From CAZSXS01 sp964611385 (GTDB taxonomy: Bacteria; Bacillota; Clostridia; Lachnospirales; CAYPQA01): a DNA stretch of 56,409 nucleotides. A model generated the notes under the pieces. That model was not told where the DNA came from. It searched no databases and was given only the letters and a program-made list of their open reading frames with translations. Position numbers and translations under genes: made by a program. The DNA is taken from contig CAZSXS010000008.1 in NCBI GenBank assembly GCA_964611385.1, positions 1-56,409 on the forward strand, in the 5' to 3' direction. Shown here piece by piece: positions 27,166 to 36,618 of this stretch. Each line of letters starts with the position of its first letter. The first letter of the stretch is position 1.

Positions 27166-27969
27166 ATGAATTCCTTTGGCTCTGCTCTTTTAACTGATGT
27201 CTATAACCGGCTTGACCTATACTTTATAATTTTGGTTAGGCTTGCCGGGTTTATTACGATTCTTCCTGTTTTTACTGGCAATAATTTTCCTACTCAGGCT
27301 AAGATTGGCTTCTCGGTCTTTGTTTCTTACTTATTATTTTCTTCGGGTAAGATTACAGTGGCTTACAGTGACTTAACTGTCCTGACATATATCACGATTC
27401 TGGTGACGGAGTTTACGGTTGGTTTTATTCTTGCATTTGTCGTGTATATGTTCTTTTCCTTGATTTACTTTGCCGGACAGCTTATGGACTTTCAAGTCGG
27501 GTTTTCTATGGTCAGTGTCTTTGACCCGCTCAGTCAAATTCAAGTGCCAATACTCGGAAATATGTTTTACCTTGTTATTACCATTTTTTTAGTTCAATCC
27601 GGTGGCCTTAATGCGATTTTAGCCGCTTTTTTTTATAGCTATGAAGCGCTCCCGATCAATTCTGCTATTTTGCTGGAAAATGGGAAAATCGTAAAAATTT
27701 TTGTAGACTTCATACTGAAATTTTATTCCACAGGAATTCAAATTGCCTTGCCTGTCGTTGGATCCATTTTGATTGTTGACGTTGCTCTGGGACTTCTGGT
27801 AAAGGCTGTGCCACAAATGAATGTGTTTGTAGTTGGTATGCCCATAAAGCTTTTGGTGGGTTTGTTTGTTATCATCTATATTGTACCTCTTATCAGTAGC
27901 ATTTACAGTTATACCTTTGACGAATCTTACAGAACAGTAATGAAAATTATGGGAGGTATGTCTCCTTGA
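27166..27969 (+). CDS. fliR: Flagellar biosynthetic protein FliR
   Basis: A 267-residue polytopic protein that completes the FliPQR gate. About six hydrophobic helices are seen, with the family stretches FMLVRLAGF-like (ILVRLAGFITILPVF) and GQLMDFQVGFSMVSVFDP. The stop overlaps the flhB start by 4 nt. Confidence 0.94.
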   Translation: MNSFGSALLTDVYNRLDLYFIILVRLAGFITILPVFTGNNFPTQAKIGFSVFVSYLLFSSGKITVAYSDLTVLTYITILVTEFTVGFILAFVVYMFFSLIYFAGQLMDFQVGFSMVSVFDPLSQIQVPILGNMFYLVITIFLVQSGGLNAILAAFFYSYEALPINSAILLENGKIVKIFVDFILKFYSTGIQIALPVVGSILIVDVALGLLVKAVPQMNVFVVGMPIKLLVGLFVIIYIVPLISSIYSYTFDESYRTVMKIMGGMSP

Positions 27970-29057
27970 TTATAAAAATGAACCTTGGCTTTTTTGAAGG
28001 TGGCGAAAAAACAGAACAACCAACCGCCAGAAAAAAAACCAAGGCCCGTGAAGAAGGCCAGGTGGCCAAAAGTCCTGAAATTAGTACCGCGGCTTTGTTT
28101 TTAGGCATATTCTTTACGTTGCGCTTTGTTGCGCCTTCAATGATTTCCGGAATGATAGAAGTGTTCTATACTGGTTTGACTCGAGCGCAAGATGCCAATA
28201 TGATTTTCACAAAGCCTTACATTACAAGGCTTATATTTGAATTGTTTGCAAAGGTGTTACTTATCGTAATGCCTATTTTTGTAGTTGCATTGGTTAGCGG
28301 CCTGATCGTCAGCTTTATTCAGGTGGGCTGGCATCCTACTTTAAAGCCATTGAAACCAAAGTTTAGCAAGCTGAATCCGCTTTCTGGCTTCAAAAGACTT
28401 TTTTCTTTCTCGAAGTTGGTAGACTTGGCAAAAGCCTTGCTGAAATTCAGCATCATCGTCATCGCCATTTATATGACACTGAAAAAGCAGATGGATCAAA
28501 TTCCTTTGCTATTGGATATGGGCCTGGTACAAGCTATGGCTTATATTGCCAATACGGCTATTGATCTTGGACTTTTGGTGGGATGGATGTATGTTTTTAT
28601 TGCTGCCGTTGACTATGTCTACACCCGCTTCAAACATACCAAGCAGCTCAAAATGACCAAGCAAGAGGTCAAGGAGGAGTATAAAAGTATAGAGGGAAAT
28701 CCTCAAGTTAAAGGCAAAATTAAGCAAAAAATGCGAGAGATTTCTATGCGTCGTATGATGCATGATGTGCCCTCGGCAGATGTAATTATTACAAACCCCA
28801 CGCATATTGCGGTGGCTCTTCGCTATGATAAAGAATCCCCCAGAGCTCCTGTGGTGGTTGCCAAGGGAGTGGACTTCTTAGCCAAGAAGATCAAGGAAAA
28901 GGCCAAAGAGGCCGGTGTGGAAATCGTAGAGAACAAACCCCTGGCCAGAACCCTATATACTACAGTAGACATCGGTCGAGAAATCCCCCCGGATTTATAT
29001 CAGGCCGTTGCTGAAATTCTGGCCTTCGTCTATAAGCTCAAAAATAAAGCTGTATAG
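27966..29057 (+). CDS. flhB: Flagellar export switch protein FlhB
   Basis: Controls the change from rod/hook to filament export. The N-terminus has the family pattern EKTEQPTARKKTKAREEGQV. Four helices follow, and the self-cleavage site NPTH is intact at residues 277-280 (VIITNPTHIAVALRYD). Start TTG 27966 has GGAGGT 9 nt upstream inside fliR; ATG 27978 is an alternative without a site. 363 residues. Confidence 0.96.
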   Translation: MIIKMNLGFFEGGEKTEQPTARKKTKAREEGQVAKSPEISTAALFLGIFFTLRFVAPSMISGMIEVFYTGLTRAQDANMIFTKPYITRLIFELFAKVLLIVMPIFVVALVSGLIVSFIQVGWHPTLKPLKPKFSKLNPLSGFKRLFSFSKLVDLAKALLKFSIIVIAIYMTLKKQMDQIPLLLDMGLVQAMAYIANTAIDLGLLVGWMYVFIAAVDYVYTRFKHTKQLKMTKQEVKEEYKSIEGNPQVKGKIKQKMREISMRRMMHDVPSADVIITNPTHIAVALRYDKESPRAPVVVAKGVDFLAKKIKEKAKEAGVEIVENKPLARTLYTTVDIGREIPPDLYQAVAEILAFVYKLKNKAV

Positions 29058-29066
29058 TTTTAGACA

Positions 29067-29090
29067 TTCGATGAGAATACGCTCATCGAA
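29067..29090 (+). other. Perfect 9-bp hairpin between flhB and flhA
   Basis: TTCGATGAG (29067-29075) is followed by a 6-nt loop and its perfect complement CTCATCGAA (29082-29090). There is no T run, so it is not an obvious terminator. It fills most of the 65-nt gap and could be an mRNA structure or a protein-binding dyad. Confidence 0.55.
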
Positions 29091-29122
29091 CATAGATAAA
29101 CGCGTTAGAAAGAGGGATAGGT

Positions 29123-31186
29123 ATGAAATATCGTGAAGCCTCTATAGGTATTTTTATCGTCTTAGTTGCGGTGTGCTTTATCTTTCCGCTTAACCCCAGC
29201 TTGATTGACGTCATGATTATGCTGAATATTACCGTTGCGTTGGTTATTCTTCTCAATGCCCTGTATTCGAAGGAAGCTTTGGATATGTCCATGTTCCCTA
29301 CGGTATTATTGATTACTACCTTGTTCCGTCTGGTTATTAACGTAGCCTCCACCAGAGCCATGCTAGGCCGAGGCTACGGCGGTAAGGTCATCGAAACCTT
29401 TGGTAGCTTCGTCTCCGGTGGTGACGTAGCCACCGGCGGTGCCATGGTGGTTGGTGCTATTGTTTTCGTCATTATCGTTATTGTGAACTTCATGGTTATT
29501 ACGAAAGGCTCAGAAAGAGTTGCGGAAGTTACTGCCCGTTTTACCTTGGACGCAATGCCCGGTAAGCAGATGGCCATAGACGCCGACTTAAACACAGGCC
29601 TCATTGATGAACAAGAAGCCAAGGCCAGACGAAAAAAAATTCAAGATGAAGCAAACTTTTATGGTGCTATGGATGGTGCCAGTAAATTTGTAAAAGGGGA
29701 TGCTATAGCCGGTATTCTGATTACCTTTGTAAACATTATTGGTGGCTTGATCCTAGGAAGTACTGGTATTGCTACAGGAACGAAAATGGCCCTGGGCGAT
29801 GCTGCCAAGCTTTTCACCGTTATGACCATCGGTGACGGCTTAGTTGGTTCCATTCCATCCCTTCTGATTTCTGTTGCTACTGGTATTTTGGTTACCAAGG
29901 CTACCAGCGAGTCCGAAATCAGTACAACGATTTCTATTCAGCTCTTTAGTAATCCCTTAGTCCTTTACATCGCCGGTGCTGTGATTACCTTCTTGGGGAT
30001 TTTTACACCCCTTCCGAAGTATTTCTTTATTCCTTTCGGCATTGCGATTATGGTTCTGGCTTACTTTATGGACAAAAAGCAGAAAATTCAAGCCGTTGAA
30101 GCGGAAGTTAGCACGGCGGATACGGATGTAGACGAGATTCGTCGTCATGAAAATGTGGTTACCCTTCTGAATGTAGATCCTATTCTCTTATTGTTCGGCT
30201 ATGGTCTTATCCCTTTGGTTGATGTGAACCAAGGCGGTGATCTTTTGGATCGGGTGGTTATGATTCGGCGGCAGATTGCCTTGGAGTTGGGTGTCATTGT
30301 TCCTGTAATCCGTCTGCGAGATGATATTAAGCTCAATCCTAATGAATATAAGATTATGATTAAGGGTGTGGAAGTTGCCAAGGGAGACATCCTCTTTGAT
30401 CATTACATGGCCATGAATCCAGGCTATGTGGAAGAGGAAATTGACGGGATCGAAACTGTTGAGCCCTATCTTGGCTTACCGGCTCTGTGGATTACGGAAA
30501 ACCAACGGGAAAGGGCAGAAGCCCTGGGCTACACGGTTGTAGATGCACCGGCCATCATTGCGACCCACTTAACAGAAATTATCCGTAGTCACCTCCATGA
30601 ACTACTGTCCCGTCAGGATGTTCAAAATCTGGTTAATAATGTGAAGGAAAACCATAATGTGTTGATCGAAGAACTGATTCCAAAGCTTATGTCCATCGGA
30701 GAGATTCAAAAGGTTCTTGCCAATCTTCTGAGAGAGGGTATTTCCATCCGAGATTTGGTAACCATTCTGGAAACCTTAGCAGACTATGCCGGAGTAACCA
30801 GAGATGCAGATATGTTAACGGAATATGTGCGTCAAGCTTTGCGTCGCTCCATTACCAGAAAGTATTTTGAAAACCCCGTGAACACCGTTATCACCCTTGA
30901 TCCTGAGCTTGAGCAGAAGATTATGGCAAATATTCAGCAAACAGAGCAAGGTTCTTATCTGGCCCTTGACCCCACCTTGACGCAACAGATTTTTGATCGG
31001 CTGAACTCTGAAATCTCAAAGCTTACGAGTATGGGTGTTCAACCTATCATTTTAACCTCTCCCATCGTTCGGATTTATTTCAAGCGTTTGGTTGAGCAGA
31101 TTGCGCCCGACTTGGCGGTTATATCCTACAATGAGATCGAACCCTCTGCTGATGTCCAATCCATTGGAATGGTTAGCATTGCGTAA
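29123..31186 (+). CDS. flhA: Flagellar export gate protein FlhA
   Basis: A 687-residue export-gate protein. Residues 1-330 contain eight predicted helices. The conserved FHIPEP cytoplasmic loop region (TKGSERVAEVTARFTLDAMP, then GKQMAIDADLNTGLID) is intact. The C-terminal ring domain (about 340-687) receives chaperone-substrate complexes. ATG has AAAGAGGGATAGG upstream. Confidence 0.97.
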   Translation: MKYREASIGIFIVLVAVCFIFPLNPSLIDVMIMLNITVALVILLNALYSKEALDMSMFPTVLLITTLFRLVINVASTRAMLGRGYGGKVIETFGSFVSGGDVATGGAMVVGAIVFVIIVIVNFMVITKGSERVAEVTARFTLDAMPGKQMAIDADLNTGLIDEQEAKARRKKIQDEANFYGAMDGASKFVKGDAIAGILITFVNIIGGLILGSTGIATGTKMALGDAAKLFTVMTIGDGLVGSIPSLLISVATGILVTKATSESEISTTISIQLFSNPLVLYIAGAVITFLGIFTPLPKYFFIPFGIAIMVLAYFMDKKQKIQAVEAEVSTADTDVDEIRRHENVVTLLNVDPILLLFGYGLIPLVDVNQGGDLLDRVVMIRRQIALELGVIVPVIRLRDDIKLNPNEYKIMIKGVEVAKGDILFDHYMAMNPGYVEEEIDGIETVEPYLGLPALWITENQRERAEALGYTVVDAPAIIATHLTEIIRSHLHELLSRQDVQNLVNNVKENHNVLIEELIPKLMSIGEIQKVLANLLREGISIRDLVTILETLADYAGVTRDADMLTEYVRQALRRSITRKYFENPVNTVITLDPELEQKIMANIQQTEQGSYLALDPTLTQQIFDRLNSEISKLTSMGVQPIILTSPIVRIYFKRLVEQIAPDLAVISYNEIEPSADVQSIGMVSIA

Positions 31187-31197
31187 GGAGGATTTAC

Positions 31198-32394
31198 TTG
31201 AAGATCAAAAAGTTTGAGGCACTGACCGAGCAAGAGGCCATGGCTAAAGTAAAATCCGAATTGGGGGCCAATGCACTTATTTTAAGTATTAAGCGAGTAC
31301 CGCCGAAGGGCTTCTTCGGATTTTTGAAGAAATCCAATATTGAAGTAACCGCTGCTTTTGATGAAACAAATAATGCTGAAACGTTAAAAAGAGAAAAAAA
31401 ATCCAAAGCAGAAATCGAAGCCAAGCACAGGGCGCTCATTGAACAGCAGGAAAAGTATAAGAGTCTTCAGTTTAAGCTGAACTCAACGGAAGAAATGCTG
31501 CGCAAGGTCAAGAACGAGCTTACGGTATCTCAGCAACGGGTCGTAAAGGATCGGATTTATGAAAACAGTATGATACAGTTTTTCTATGATTCTCTTATTG
31601 CCCAAGAGGTTTTACCCGAAGTTGCCCAAAAGCTCTTAGAATCTGTGGACGTTATTGAAGAAGAAAACCAAATCAATATCAATCTCATAGTCAAGATTGT
31701 ATATAATACTATAGTTAACATTTTAAGCAACAGCGAGGACCTGGAAGTGCAAACTCGAAGTATTTCTAATACAATCGCTTCCCCACAGGTGCTTGGCTTT
31801 GTAGGGCCTACTGGCGTAGGAAAAACCACTACCATAGCAAAGCTCAGTTCTAATTTTGTGCTTAAGGATGATTTGCAGGTGGGTTTGATTACAGCCGATA
31901 CTTATCGGATTGCCGCAATTGAACAGTTAAAGACCTATGCAGAAATTTTAAATATCAATGTGTCAGTCATATATAATTCCGACGAGCTGCTTAAGAGCTA
32001 TACTGATATGAAAAATACCAGTGACGTCATCTTAATTGATACAGCTGGTCGTTCGCATAAAAATACCGAAAATCTAAACGACTTGGCGGAAATTGTAAAA
32101 GCCATACCAACGATGCGTGTTTATCTTGTTTTGAGCTTAACTACGAAGCTTCAGGATCTGTTAGGGATCATCAATACCTATTCGAAGATAACAGAATTTA
32201 ATTTGATATTCACCAAGCTAGATGAAACAGTCACATACGGTGCGATTTTAAACGTGTGTTACTTGACAAAAAAGAAGATATCCTATTTGACCAATGGTCA
32301 AAATGTGCCGGAAGATATAGAACCTGTCAAGCCGGAAAAGGTAGCAAGGATTTTGCTTGGCTTAGGTGAACAAGGAGTAGTACACGAGAGATGA
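31198..32394 (+). CDS. flhF: Flagellar SRP-like GTPase FlhF
   Basis: Sets flagellum placement and number. The N-terminal B domain (MKIKKFEALTEQEAMAKVK) and helical N domain are followed by the G domain: P-loop GPTGVGKT (203-210), ITADTYRIAAIEQL, LIDTAGRSHKN and FTKLDET. 398 residues from TTG 31198, with AAGGAGGAT upstream. FlhG, its activator, is next. Confidence 0.95.
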   Translation: MKIKKFEALTEQEAMAKVKSELGANALILSIKRVPPKGFFGFLKKSNIEVTAAFDETNNAETLKREKKSKAEIEAKHRALIEQQEKYKSLQFKLNSTEEMLRKVKNELTVSQQRVVKDRIYENSMIQFFYDSLIAQEVLPEVAQKLLESVDVIEEENQININLIVKIVYNTIVNILSNSEDLEVQTRSISNTIASPQVLGFVGPTGVGKTTTIAKLSSNFVLKDDLQVGLITADTYRIAAIEQLKTYAEILNINVSVIYNSDELLKSYTDMKNTSDVILIDTAGRSHKNTENLNDLAEIVKAIPTMRVYLVLSLTTKLQDLLGIINTYSKITEFNLIFTKLDETVTYGAILNVCYLTKKKISYLTNGQNVPEDIEPVKPEKVARILLGLGEQGVVHER

Positions 32395-32481
32395 AGTGCA
32401 GTAAGCCTCAAATGAGTTATTACGCAAAGGAGACTTTTGCGATTTTGAATAAAAGCGGTTAAGCCGCAAATGGAGGATAGA

Positions 32482-33663
32482 ATGGATCAAGCCAACAAGC
32501 TTCGGGATTTGATGAAATTGCGTGCCGAGCTAGAGGGAAACGATCCTGTTCAGAAGCCGGATACTACAGATCGGCTATCACAAGTTCCCTTACATGCAGT
32601 GCCTCAACCAAAAGTACAACCGCAGGCACAGGATCAGGCAGTGTCTCCCATACCAGTACAGGCACAAGTCTTGCCTTCTGAAATGCAGGAGACTCAGATA
32701 GATCAATTAAGTCCTACTGTCGCAAAACCTAAAACTTCTTCCAGTAAAGTGATTACCATCACTAGTGGAAAGGGCGGCGTAGGAAAAAGTAATTTTACGG
32801 TGAATTTAGCGATACAGCTTGCTATACAAAAGAAAAGTGTTGTAATCATAGATGCCGATTTCGGATTGGCTAATGTTGAAGTTTTACTTGGAATCGTTCC
32901 TAAGTGTACGTTATCAGACTTTATTTTTGGTGAGAAGAGTCTAGATGAAATTTTAACAGATGCGCCAATGGGGATAAAGCTCATCTCCGGAGGCTCTGGT
33001 TTGGTGGAACTTAGAAACCTTAGTGATGAGCAGTTGAATGTGATGTTTAACAGTCTGTCTTATATCGACAGCTTTGCAGATTATATCCTTATTGATACGG
33101 GTGCAGGCATTTCCGATGCAATTTTAAGCTTTATTCAGGTTTCTGATAAAACCATTATTGTTACTACACCTGAACCGACTTCTGTCGCTGATGCATATAC
33201 TGTTATCAAATCTGTCCAGTCCGAAGGCCTAGAATCAAACTTATACTTAGTAGTCAATCGTGCAGAGGATCAGGCAGAGGGTTTAGAAATCTACAAAAAA
33301 ATTAGCATTGTCTCTAAGCGTTTCTTAAATTTGGAGATTAATAGCTATGGTAGTATTCCCTTTGACACATCCATTATAAAGGCAGTAAAACAGCAAAAGC
33401 CTTTTTCAATTCTTTTTCCTAACTCGGAGGCTGCAAAGGCAATTTTAAATATCAGTCGTCATTTGATCAGGCAGGATTTTGAATCTGAATATAAAGCAGA
33501 ACTGGATTCAAAAAAAGGTTTGGTGGGAATATTAAGCCCTTTAAAGGCGAATCAGCCGGACGCTGCATCACAAAAAAAGAACAAGACCGACGACGGCAAG
33601 GATCATTCAGTGCCAGGTTTTGTATCCTTCGTAAAAAGACTGACAAAACTAATAAACCGGTAA
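32482..33663 (+). CDS. flhG: MinD-like ATPase FlhG (YlxH)
   Basis: Stimulates FlhF GTP hydrolysis and limits flagellar number. The N-terminal activating helix MDQANKLRDLMKLR contains the DQAxxLR motif. A Gln/Pro-rich linker (about 25-80) leads to a MinD fold with deviant Walker A KGGVGKS (97-103), VIIDADFGLANVEVLLG and LIDTGAGI. It ends in a Lys-rich amphipathic tail (FVSFVKRLTKLINR) likely to bind the membrane. ATG 32482 has GGAGGAT upstream; ATG 32470 precedes that site. Confidence 0.93.
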   Translation: MDQANKLRDLMKLRAELEGNDPVQKPDTTDRLSQVPLHAVPQPKVQPQAQDQAVSPIPVQAQVLPSEMQETQIDQLSPTVAKPKTSSSKVITITSGKGGVGKSNFTVNLAIQLAIQKKSVVIIDADFGLANVEVLLGIVPKCTLSDFIFGEKSLDEILTDAPMGIKLISGGSGLVELRNLSDEQLNVMFNSLSYIDSFADYILIDTGAGISDAILSFIQVSDKTIIVTTPEPTSVADAYTVIKSVQSEGLESNLYLVVNRAEDQAEGLEIYKKISIVSKRFLNLEINSYGSIPFDTSIIKAVKQQKPFSILFPNSEAAKAILNISRHLIRQDFESEYKAELDSKKGLVGILSPLKANQPDAASQKKNKTDDGKDHSVPGFVSFVKRLTKLINR

Positions 33664-33675
33664 AGGAGGTTTTTT

Positions 33676-34329
33676 ATGATCGAGAATATAAAAACCGGTG
33701 ACAGGGTGGAAATCGCCTTTGAGCGTGACACAAGCCATCAAAAAACGTATGTAAGTATGGTAGAGCATGTAATCAATAAACAACAGCTCATGCTTCACAT
33801 GCCTGTTTCATACGGAAAAATTATTAAGCTGCCTTTAGTCGAAAACTATGTGATCACTGTGTATACGGACGGCGGGATGATTTTATTTAATGCACGTATT
33901 GAAAGTTACACAAAAGAGGAACAGTTTAATGTTATGATTATGAACCTGACCTCGGGAGGGGAAAAGAAGCAGCGCAGAGGTTTTTTCCGCTTTGACTGTT
34001 TGCTACCCATTCAGTTCACCTATTTAAACGAAGACGGGGTGGAAAGCAGTGCCGTTCAAGGTATTGCAAAGGATATTAGCGGCGGTGGAATCCGCTTTGT
34101 CAGCAACGAGGATGTACCAGATAAAGTAAACTTTAAGGTAGTTATTATGTTAAATGATGATTTTCTCATCACCGTCGGTAAAATTTTAGTGAAACAAACC
34201 TTTCCTAAATCCAACTACAGGTTCCAATATAAGGCGCAGTTTACAAACATGAATGCCGAAGAACAGGAGAAGATTGTCAAGTATATCTTTGATGAGCAAA
34301 GAAAAATGATGCAAAGAAGGAGGGTATAG
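33676..34329 (+). CDS. PilZ-domain flagellar brake protein (YcgR/YpfA-like)
   Basis: A 217-residue cyclic-di-GMP receptor candidate. Residues 1-95 form a YcgR-type N-terminal beta barrel. The PilZ domain begins at RRGFFRFDC (RxxxR, 101-105), with DISGGG at 133-138. Both c-di-GMP binding motifs are intact, so ligand binding is expected. In related bacteria such proteins slow or stop the motor. AAAGGAGG precedes the start and flhG ends 13 nt upstream. Confidence 0.88.
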   Translation: MIENIKTGDRVEIAFERDTSHQKTYVSMVEHVINKQQLMLHMPVSYGKIIKLPLVENYVITVYTDGGMILFNARIESYTKEEQFNVMIMNLTSGGEKKQRRGFFRFDCLLPIQFTYLNEDGVESSAVQGIAKDISGGGIRFVSNEDVPDKVNFKVVIMLNDDFLITVGKILVKQTFPKSNYRFQYKAQFTNMNAEEQEKIVKYIFDEQRKMMQRRRV

Positions 34330-34331
34330 TC

Positions 34332-34943
34332 ATGCATGTGAATCCTTTAAGCGGAATTAAGGTGGACGTTTTACGAGAAATCGCAACCATAGGCTCGGGA
34401 AACGCTGTATCCAGCTTAGCTAAAATGCTGAACATTAAAATTAGAATGTATGTACCTAGCGTAAGCTTTATAGAGTTTAAGGATTTGGCTGACACGATCG
34501 GAGGGCCGGAACAAAGCGTTGTTGGTATTCTTGTAAACTTATCCGGCGATATTAACGGGATCATGATGTTTGTCATGACCATTGAGTCGGCGAAGCTGAT
34601 GGTTACGAACCTTGTAGGCAGGCAGGTTACCACAGAGTTTGGCTTCGATGAATTTCAACTGTCTGCTCTGACCGAAATTGGCAATATTCTGACCAGTTCC
34701 TACCTCGCTTCCTTAGCTAGCTTTACAAAAAAGTTTTTCAAGCCCTCTGTACCGTATATTTCTATTGATATGGCTAATGCTATATTAAGTGTTCCCGCTA
34801 TCGAATATGGTAAGGTTGCCGACAGAATATTGCTTATCGAATCGATTTTTAAGACGGATGGTACGGATGTAAGTGGATTCTTCTTGCTTATACCAGATAT
34901 GCCTTCTCTATCGACGATCTTTACGGCTTTGGGAGTTAACTAA
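34332..34943 (+). CDS. cheC: CheY-P phosphatase CheC
   Basis: A 203-residue protein with two copies of the CheC active-site helix, VLREIATIGSGNAVSSLA near the N-terminus and LTEIGNILTSSYLASLA near 117, both keeping Glu and Asn. It removes phosphate from CheY and pairs with CheD, encoded next. The start is 2 nt after the pilZ stop, with AAGGAGG in the end of pilZ. Confidence 0.93.
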   Translation: MHVNPLSGIKVDVLREIATIGSGNAVSSLAKMLNIKIRMYVPSVSFIEFKDLADTIGGPEQSVVGILVNLSGDINGIMMFVMTIESAKLMVTNLVGRQVTTEFGFDEFQLSALTEIGNILTSSYLASLASFTKKFFKPSVPYISIDMANAILSVPAIEYGKVADRILLIESIFKTDGTDVSGFFLLIPDMPSLSTIFTALGVN

Positions 34944-34944
34944 T

Positions 34945-35433
34945 ATGAATGAAAATATGAAAATTGTTGGTATGGCTGATTTGCTGGCGGTGAAGTGTCC
35001 ATATTCTGTTACGACTCTGGGCCTGGGCTCCTGTGTTGGTATCGCACTTTATGACGCAACGCATAAGATTGCCGGACTGGCTCATATCATGCTTCCTGAC
35101 AGCACTCAGATTCAAAATAACTCAAACGTAGCTAAATTCGCAGACACTGCCATTATCCGCTTAGTGAATGACATGGTTCGATTGGGGGCTTCAAAACATC
35201 TTTTGAAAGCCAAGATTGCTGGCGGCGCTCAAATGTTCGCTATCAACTCAACCAATGAAAGTATGAGGATTGGTGATCGTAATGTTGAGGCGACCATCAA
35301 AATGCTGAACCAATTGAACATACCTCTCTTAGCCAAAGATGTGGGGGCCAATTTTGGAAGGACAGTTGAGCTTTACTCGGAGGACGGACGTTTTGTGATT
35401 AAGACGATAGGGTTTGGAATCAAAACCCTCTAA
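34945..35433 (+). CDS. cheD: Chemoreceptor glutamine deamidase CheD
   Basis: A 162-residue protein with the catalytic Cys in LGLGSCVGIALYD and the His in GLAHIMLPDS. It deamidates receptor glutamines and is modulated by CheC. The frame opens at 34873, but ATG 34945, just after the cheC stop, has GGGAG upstream and gives the standard N-terminus. No chemoreceptor gene lies in the window. Confidence 0.93.
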   Translation: MNENMKIVGMADLLAVKCPYSVTTLGLGSCVGIALYDATHKIAGLAHIMLPDSTQIQNNSNVAKFADTAIIRLVNDMVRLGASKHLLKAKIAGGAQMFAINSTNESMRIGDRNVEATIKMLNQLNIPLLAKDVGANFGRTVELYSEDGRFVIKTIGFGIKTL

Positions 35434-35457
35434 TTTTTTTGGAAATCAGGTGAATGT

Positions 35458-35790
35458 ATGCTGGAGAAGCTTCAAATCAATCTGTCAATCTTTGCTGCTT
35501 TTGTTGTTACTGCTTTTGGGCTCCTCATGCGGATTGACCCAATGCGTATATCTTTTAGTCTCATTATCGTTATCATTGCTTTTTATTTTTTTGGTCTGAT
35601 TATTAAAGCATACCTGATGAGTAAGGTCTTTGTGAATCAGAACGTCCAAGATACGAGTGAAAAGGCTGACTTGAGTGTGCCTGATGCCCAGGGAGATCAG
35701 TCGGCGTATGGTAATGACTTGCCTTCACATGAACAAGAGGATGAAATCCAGAGTGGGCAAGAGAATGAAAAGGAAGAAGAGTTATACTAA
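35458..35790 (+). CDS. Small membrane protein between cheD and sigD
   Basis: A 110-residue protein of no family I can name. Two hydrophobic helices (about 8-24 and 31-52) are followed by an acidic, Gln/Glu-rich cytoplasmic tail of about 50 residues. CAGGTGAATGT precedes ATG 35458. Small two-helix proteins occupy this site in several clostridial operons, which suggests a motility role, but nothing in the sequence shows one. Confidence 0.75.
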   Translation: MLEKLQINLSIFAAFVVTAFGLLMRIDPMRISFSLIIVIIAFYFFGLIIKAYLMSKVFVNQNVQDTSEKADLSVPDAQGDQSAYGNDLPSHEQEDEIQSGQENEKEEELY

Positions 35791-35802
35791 GGGGTGTTTC
35801 CA

Positions 35803-36573
35803 ATGGATATGTGTGAAAACGCTGAAAAGATTTGGCTGAGATATTCCGAAACTAAAACCAAGGACGTCAAGGAAGCCTTGATTTTAAACTATGCGCCTCT
35901 TGTAAAAATCATTGCGGGAAGACTGAGCATGCATGTAGGTCAATATGTAGACTATGAAGACTTAGTAAGCTATGGGATTTTTGGTTTGATAGATGCCATT
36001 GATAAATTTGATGTCAAAAAAGGAATCAAGTTTGAAACCTATGCTTCTTTGCGGATCAGGGGCTCTATTATCGACAACATCCGCAAGATGGACTGGGTGC
36101 CCCGCTCCTTGAGGCAAAAAGGAAAGTTATTAGATCAGGCCTATGCGGAGCTTTCCTCTGATTTGGGGCAGGAGCCCACCGCCAAGGAGCTTGCAAAAAA
36201 ATTAGATTATTCAGTTGATGAAGTCGTGGAAATCCAAAAAAAATCTTCCATCGTTAGCCTTCTATCTTTAGACGAGTATTTGCAGCAAAACGGTGATATC
36301 ACTTCGGATTGCCATCAAACTACCAATGCTGAGACACCAGAGCGTGTATTTGAAAAGCAGGAAATCGCTGATATGATCGCTAAAGCCATAGACGGCCTAT
36401 CAGAAAAGGAAAAGAAGGTCGTATCCCTTTATTATTACGAGGATTTGACCTTAAAGGAAATCAGTCACATCATGGGTGTTTCCGAATCCCGCATTTCTCA
36501 AATTCACAGCAAGGCCATTGGCAGACTACAAAACAAACTGGGAAGACATAAAGAAATCTTATTTTTTTCATGA
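35803..36573 (+). CDS. sigD: Flagellar/motility sigma factor (SigD/FliA/WhiG family)
   Basis: A 256-residue sigma-70 family factor that directs late flagellar genes. Region 2 is seen in YVDYEDLVSYGIFGLIDAID and FETYASLRIRGSIIDNIRKM with DWVPRSLR, the FliA/WhiG hallmark. Region 4 is LSEKEKKVVSLYYYEDLTL followed by the helix-turn-helix HIMGVSESRISQIHSKAI. ATG 35803 has AAGGGG 8-9 nt upstream; GTG 35794 is in that site. I saw no anti-sigma flgM here. Confidence 0.95.
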   Translation: MDMCENAEKIWLRYSETKTKDVKEALILNYAPLVKIIAGRLSMHVGQYVDYEDLVSYGIFGLIDAIDKFDVKKGIKFETYASLRIRGSIIDNIRKMDWVPRSLRQKGKLLDQAYAELSSDLGQEPTAKELAKKLDYSVDEVVEIQKKSSIVSLLSLDEYLQQNGDITSDCHQTTNAETPERVFEKQEIADMIAKAIDGLSEKEKKVVSLYYYEDLTLKEISHIMGVSESRISQIHSKAIGRLQNKLGRHKEILFFS

Positions 36574-36618
36574 TCTACATACAGACATAGAGTTTATATT
36601 TTAATTGAGGTGAGGAAA

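Noticed and set aside
32423..32441. CGCAAA/TTTGCG hairpin between flhF and flhG
   Set aside because: Only six pairs and a short T run. Too weak to call a terminator or regulatory structure.
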